A stretch of 64,000 bases of DNA from Anodontia alba (lineage: Eukaryota > Mollusca > Bivalvia > Lucinida > Lucinidae). The stretch's first letter is position 1. Each line of letters begins with the position of its first letter. A model generated the notes under the pieces. The model worked only from the letters and a program-made list of their open reading frames with translations. It was not told the origin of the DNA and made no database searches. Location: contig OZ024827.1 in assembly GCA_964016985.1 (NCBI GenBank), forward strand, positions 75,712,953 to 75,776,952, in the 5' to 3' direction. Below, in pieces: positions 58,064 through 64,000 of this stretch. A program made the position numbers and the translations under genes.

Positions 58064-61000
58064 TTTTCATGTTCATTTTTTCCCCAGATTTTTTTTTGGT
58101 CGTCTTGGTCTCTACTATTGGTATATGACACATGCGCACTTTTATACGTATTTTCACGTGTTTGTTGCGCACAATGTTCTGAATCTCCACTGTTCGCATA
58201 CGACATAAACTTTTTCACCTATTTGAGCTTATAATAAAATAGCAACATGCACAATAGATCTTTTCGCATAGGCGGCAAACGAAGATGCGCATAAGCCCGC
58301 GCACCAGAGTGCGCGCAGACGAATCAGCGTCTTACTCTGTCCACATAGAGATTTGTTGGAAGTTACAGAAAAATATTTGCAACACCTGACCAGACCCTGC
58401 TCACGGTTACCTGTGCCAGCTCTATGAGCATATGACATATAGACATTTTCTTTTGTTCTTATACATAATAATAAACATAGTAATAATAATAATAATAATA
58501 ATAATAGTAATATGTTCTGTGATAGTTGTTGTTCCTGAACAATTTATTATGTGCAAATATCTGGTTAGGTAGAGCAAGGCACTAATGTGTCTGAATATTT
58601 ACGGTAAATACAGAAGTTGAGAGACCGCGATGAGAATTGTACACCTACGTGAACAAGAAAAAAAAACAAAAAAACTGGTATTTGTTGCTGTTTTGCAGTA
58701 AGTGTCCGAAGCCGTTGATCCACGCATATGGTAGGCGTTAAATGTCTTATTGCATACGCGAACAACGAAGTCCCCGATTAGCTGCACACACGCAGTCGAA
58801 ACAAGTCCTTCGCTTTCGAATTCAGCGGTTTAATATGGTAGAAAATATTAACGAACAAAGAAACCTTGATTAGACTATGCAGAAGCGTATGCTTATCCGG
58901 GTTTCACGGCTATTGGCATACGAGCATATGGGGCAATGATATTTTCTTACGATCCGACAAATAATAACAATAGTGGGCGCATGAGAAAATGGCACATACC
59001 ACATTTTAGCCGAGACTGTCCTTTTTTAGCTTTCTGATTCTGTAACGCTTCGTAAAGACCACATGATTTAATACATGCCTTCCTGCATTCATGCTATGGA
59101 CAGTTTAAGATTCTAGTATGTTTGAACCTCTTTACACAGATTTAGTTTTTGTAAATGTAGAAAGACAGCATTTGGAACTACCAAAATAAGGCTGCTGCTT
59201 ACTATTACTATTTTGGTGCTGTAGATTCATTAGGTGCAATGAGCGAGCCACGCGCGCTTTCAATGAAACAATATTGTGATACCAAGGAAAGGAGGTGTAT
59301 GTTAGGCTCTATAAATATGAATAATAATCAGTAATCAATTTTTTCTTCATAAATTTTTCAAACTCAAACAAAGGCTGTGATATTAATAAGAATATTTACG
59401 CTGGTAACGTTAACTGAAACAAAGCAAACAATAAGTACAATGAAAACTCACACGAAAAAGGGATAAAAGTACTAAAAACGGTACTAAGGATGCCCTTGAG
59501 AAGACAAACCTTCGACTAGGATAGTGTGTAATGGGTTTTCATGTAAATGTCTTTCAAGTTAACCTTCACATATGTCTAAAGACGCCATTGTTTGTATGGT
59601 TGCTGATATTTGGCGTTCTCTATCCTCACGCATTTCTTTCAGGAACCTTATTTTGCTGCATATAGGATCATGGCAGTTGACATTAGACAAGCGTGATTTA
59701 CAAGAATTAAATAAAATGTTTACTCTGAGAATTTTGCATACAAGGCAAACATGCGCTGAGGCACATATTTGTGGCAGTCATTTGTAGAAGCCCATCCTGA
59801 AAACGGACATTAATATTAGGCGGTTAGTTTTTGCTGTGATTTTATCATATGTCGCAATAATTACTAAACCAAAATTACAATGTAATTTGACACTGAACCA
59901 ATACATATTCTCAGGCGCCTTTACAAATGCTGAATTAATCCTTGTTCACATGAGAAGCATATAATGTTTCAAGTAAATGCAAAGGATCTGTATAAAGTTA
60001 TTAGATAGCGAGAATATCGTGCAGTCTGCATATCTCTACCGTGTTTATATATCCAATAAACTGGAGCGTAGGCGGCAAATATTAAATCTGCTGCGTTCAA
60101 CTAAACGCTGATTTGACCGCGTGCGTGGAATGTGCATGTTGACACGTGAGCACACAAAGCAGATCCTGAATACATAGCTCCTAACAAGAACCATTTGGTC
60201 TAGGTCTACAGTTTGCCATTCAACCAGTAGTTTTGGACGCAGTTTCGCTGCTTTCGACTAAGCGCTGATCTGACCACGTGCGTAGCACGTCCATCTGGAC
60301 ATATATATAAGAAAACAGCGCGGACCAAAACTAGCATAGTTTCTAAAATGAACAATTCGATCTGGGTCTACACAGTCTGTCATTCAAACCAGTAGTTTTG
60401 GACGCAGTTTGCTGCTTTCGACCAAACACTGACTTGATCACCTGCGTAGAATGTGTATGTTGACATGTGAGTAAACAGCGCAGACCCAGATCACATAGCT
60501 CCTAAAATGAACTATTTGATATTGGTCTAAACAGTTTGCCATTCAAACCAGTAGTTTTGGACGCAGAATGGCTGCTTTTGACTAAAAGCCAGCTTGAACA
60601 TGTGCATAGCCTGTGCATTTTGACACGTGACCAAACAGTGTGAATCCAGATGAGATAGCTCCTAAACTGAACCATTTGATCTGGGTCTAGACAGTGTGTC
60701 ATTCAACCTTTGCCGCTTTCCACTAAATGCTGATTTGACCACGTGCGTTCAGAGTGCATGTTGACATGTGAGTAAACAGTGTGGACCCCGATTATATAGT
60801 TCCTATAAATGTCTTGTCATTTCACTGAGATATAAATCATAAAGGACAAGAATCAGCTAAAATGTCAGCCTTGTTTTTCCAATAAACTGTGACTTGGCAC
60901 TGCGTTTGGACTGTCTGTCACCAGTAGGAATGTTTTAACCCTAAACTCACCATTTAAAACTGTGGCAACAGCATTCTAAACTATAGTTTGCTGAGAACAA

Positions 61001-61682
61001 CAGGCTTGGCATTTTATGTGAATTGGTTGCTAGGCTAGAAACTTGCCCACAGCATTATAAAAGCAGAGATTTAACTGCAGACACGCAGACTGCTCTGAGT
61101 CCTCGTGATCAGCGTATGCGACGTAGCGCTTTACGTTGCATGGCTCAATTACAAAAGGACCCGTATATTTTATGCGAAAAGTAAGTTCCTGATCAGAGTG
61201 CGCAGATAAGATTTCGCAGGTGCGCAAGTGTTCTGGGCATACATACACGCATGCATGTATGTATACATAAAATCAGGTAAATGCATGCATTACACGAAAG
61301 CAATCAAAGATTAATGTACGCTAGCATACATGAAAGCGTGCATGCCTGGATGCATGCATGCCCTATACATGAGCATGCATACATGTGTACGTGCGTGCGT
61401 TCATTCATCCGTTCATTCATTCATTCCTGTCTGCGCCGTGGACACTTACATGCGGACATAAATTCATGAGAGCTAACGGACCAGCGTATGAGCATGCGTA
61501 CGTGTACGTGTGTGTGCATGTACGTCTATGCACGCATGCATGCATACACGCATGTACATAATTATTTTTACTAGTAATATTATTATTTTTTTATTATTAT
61601 TAACATTATTATTATTATTATTACTATTATTAAACTATTTTTATTATAGTTATTATGAATATGTCTTCGTCATATCTGTACT
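57949..61682. repeat. 4.9 kb unit 5, cut by assembly gap
   Basis: The copy ends in the GTCTTCGTCATATCTGTACT region, where the other units continue with AAAATTG. About 1.15 kb of the unit is missing. Confidence 0.92.
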
Positions 61683-61882
61683 NNNNNNNNNNNNNNNNNN
61701 NNNNNNNNNNNNNNNNNNNNNNNNNNNNNNNNNNNNNNNNNNNNNNNNNNNNNNNNNNNNNNNNNNNNNNNNNNNNNNNNNNNNNNNNNNNNNNNNNNNN
61801 NNNNNNNNNNNNNNNNNNNNNNNNNNNNNNNNNNNNNNNNNNNNNNNNNNNNNNNNNNNNNNNNNNNNNNNNNNNNNNNNNN
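61683..61882. other. Assembly gap, 200 N
   Basis: Exactly 200 N, a conventional placeholder, so the true distance between the two arrays is unknown. Frames crossing it are artefacts. Confidence 0.98.
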
Positions 61883-64000
61883 TGCCCAAAAATGACAATT
61901 TTTCGCAGGTCCGCGGTCATGAAAATCTTCAATTTTTTCGACTTTCTGGAAAGTCTTTTTAAATGATGAAAATCACCACCAGATGACCACAGGACACCTG
62001 AAATGTGAATATTTGCTCATTTGGATGAGAAATATGCAAAACTGTGAAATGCCCAAAATTGACATTTTTTTGCAGGTTCGCGGTCATGAAAATCTTCAAA
62101 TTTTTCGACTTTCTGGAAAGGCTTTTAAAATGAAGAAAATCACCACCAGTTGACCACAGGACACTTGAAATGTAAATATTTGCTCATTTGGGTGAAAAAT
62201 ATGCGAAAATGTGAAATGCCCAAAAATAACAATTTTTCGCAGGTCCGCGGTCATGAAAATCTTCAATTTTTTCGACTTTCTGGAAAGTCTTTTAAAATGA
62301 TGAAAATCACCACGAGATGACCATAGGACACCTGAAATGTGAATATTTGCTCATTTGGATGAGAAATATGCAAAACTGTGAAATGCCCAAAATTGACATT
62401 TCTTCGCAGGTCCGCGGTCATGAAAAACTTCAATTTTTTCGACTTTCTGGAAAGACTTTTAAAATGATAAAAATCACCACCAGTTGACCACAGGACACTT
62501 GAAATGTAAATATTTGCTCATTTGGGTGAGAAATATGCGAAAATGTGAAATGCCCAAAAATGACAATTTTTCGCAGGTCCGCGGTCATGAAAATTTTCAA
62601 TTTTTTTGACTTTCTGGAAAGTCTTTTAAAATGATGAAAATCACCACCAGATGACCACAGGACACTTGAAATGAGAATATTTGCTCATTTGGATGAGAAA
62701 TATGCAAAACTGTGAAATGCCCAAAATTGACATTTCTTTGCAGGTCCGCGGTCATGAAAAACTTCAATTTTTTCGACTTTCTGGAAAGACTTTTAAAATG
62801 ATGAAAATCACCACCAGTTGACCACAGGACACTTGAAATGTAAATATTTGCTCATTTGGGTGAGAAATATGCGAAAATGTGAAATGCCCAAAAATGACAA
62901 TTTTTCGCAGGTCCGCGGTCATGAAAATCTTCAATTTTTTTCGACTTTCTGGAAAGTCTTTTAAAATGATGAAAATCACCACCAGATGACCACAGGACAC
63001 TTGAAATGTGAATATTTGCTCATTTGGATGAGAAATATGCAAAACTGTGAAATGCCCAAAATTGACATTTTTTTGCAGGTTCGCGGTCATGAAAATCTTC
63101 AAATTTTTCGACTTTCTGGAAAGGCTTTTAAAATGCTGAAAATCACCACCAGTTGACCACAGGACACTTGAAATGTAAATATTAGCTCATTTGGGTGAGA
63201 AATATGCGAAAAATGTGAAATGCCCAAAAATGACAATTTTTCGCAGGTCAGCGGTCATGAAAATTTTCAATTTTTTTGACTTTCTGGAAAGTCTTTTAAA
63301 ATGATGAAAATCACCACCAGATGACCACAGGACACTTGAAATGTGAATATTTGCTCATTTGGATGAGAAATATGCAAAACTGTGAAATGCCAAAAATTGA
63401 CATTTCTTCGCAGGTCCGCGGTCATGAAAAACTTCAATTTTTTCGACTTTCTGGAAAGGCTTTCCAAATGATGAAAATCTCCACCAGTTGACCACAGGAC
63501 ACTTGAAATGTAAATATTTGCTCATTTGGGTGAGAAATATGGGAAAATGTGAAATGCCCAAAAATGACAATTTTTCGCAGGTCCGCGGTCATGAAAATCT
63601 TCAATTTTTTCGACTTTCTGAAAAGCCTTTTAAAATGATGAAAATCACCACCAGATGACCACAGGACACTTGAAATGTGAATATTTGCTCATTTGGGTGA
63701 GAAATATGCAAAACTGTGAAATGCCCAAAATTGACATTTTTTTGCAGGTCCGCGGTCATGAAAATCTTCAAATTTTTCGACTTTCTGGAAAGTCTTTTAA
63801 AATGATGAAAATCACCACCAGATGACCACTGGACACTTGAAATGTGAATATTTGCTCGTTTGGGTGAGAAATATGCAAAACTGTGAAATGCCCAAAATTG
63901 ACATTTTCTTGCAGGTCCGCGGTCATGAAAATCTTCAAATTTTTCGACTTTCTGGAAAGTCTTTTAAAATGATGAGAATCACCACCAGATAAACACCGGA
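61883..64000. repeat. 167 bp satellite with alternating A/B monomers
   Basis: TGCCCAAAA recurs at 61883, 62050, 62217, 62384, 62551, 62718, 62885, 63053, 63221, (63388), 63555, 63722 and 63889: spacing 167, twice 168. Type A has AAAAATGACAATTTTTCGCA and GGATGAGAAATATGCAAAAC; type B has AAAATTGACATTTTTTTGCA and GGGTGAGAAATATGCGAAAA. They alternate to give a 334 bp higher-order unit, except that the last two monomers are both B-like at their start. The array continues past the window. Confidence 0.95.

Larger units (their letters stand above)
38255..61682. repeat. Tandem array of a 4.9 kb unit
   Basis: The same landmarks recur at 4885-4900 bp (for example ATGTCTAAAGACGCCATTG at 40013, 44913, 49800, 54687, 59572). 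Taking the 5S-like start as unit start, complete units are 43282-48174, 48175-53063 and 53064-57948. A diverged edge copy precedes (38255-43281) and a truncated one follows to the N gap. Each unit holds a 5S-like sequence, an (AAT)n tract, about four internal 160 bp repeats, an alternating purine-pyrimidine CATGCATG tract, an (ATT)n tract and pieces of palindromic elements. No convincing protein gene was found. Confidence 0.95.

Noticed and set aside
40013..61469. Frames of 62-120 codons repeated in every 4.9 kb unit (for example 40013-40228, 41471-41689, 42677-43030, 43280-43567)
   Set aside because: They repeat only because the DNA repeats. They cross A/T runs and microsatellites, match no family, and several are translations of the transposon core or the 5S-like sequence; length changes in homopolymers alter their frames between units.
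61510..63570. Long frames in and around the 167 bp satellite and N gap
   Set aside because: The monomer length is not a multiple of three, so the frame changes at each unit; the gap frames are runs of unknown residues.

Overview
The window is nuclear DNA of an invertebrate animal, most probably a bivalve mollusc. Short coding exons with GT/AG introns are scattered through AT-rich DNA that is packed with palindromic non-autonomous transposons, tRNA-headed SINEs, minisatellites and long tandem arrays. The species cannot be fixed from the sequence. Most open frames over 60 codons are repeat translations, not genes.

Bases 1-20225 (+) hold nine exons of a diphosphomevalonate decarboxylase gene (MVD). 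Frames join cleanly across all eight introns. The first roughly 50 residues lie upstream of the window. Its introns are filled with repeats. Bases 20226-26801 are intergenic repeats. A second gene is read on the minus strand: a terminal Cys-rich exon (27033-26802), a kringle exon (34711-34463), and possibly a further exon near 37.3-37.5 kb. Linking these exons into one gene is inference. The two genes converge.

Bases 27790-32780 are a degenerate 31-32 bp minisatellite that has received a 5'-truncated LINE, a SINE and a dead mariner element, two of them with readable target duplications. Bases 33-38 kb carry more palindromic elements and simple repeats.

Bases 38255-61682 are a tandem array of a 4.9 kb unit: one diverged edge copy, three complete copies and one cut by an assembly gap. 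The complete units carry a 115 bp 5S rRNA-like sequence with a TATA-like box at -31, conserved 5S internal promoter blocks and a TTTT terminator. No convincing protein gene is seen in the unit. After a 200-N gap (61683-61882), a different satellite with a 167 bp monomer in alternating A/B types runs to the window end.

The two most notable patterns are these. (1) At least eight families of long palindromic elements are flanked by TTAA, have different ends, and mostly share one central palindrome related to GCAAACAGTGTAGACCCAG. Two of them sit exactly at the stop codons of the two genes, so that the stop TAA is part of the duplicated TTAA. (2) The 5S-like unit of the 4.9 kb array.
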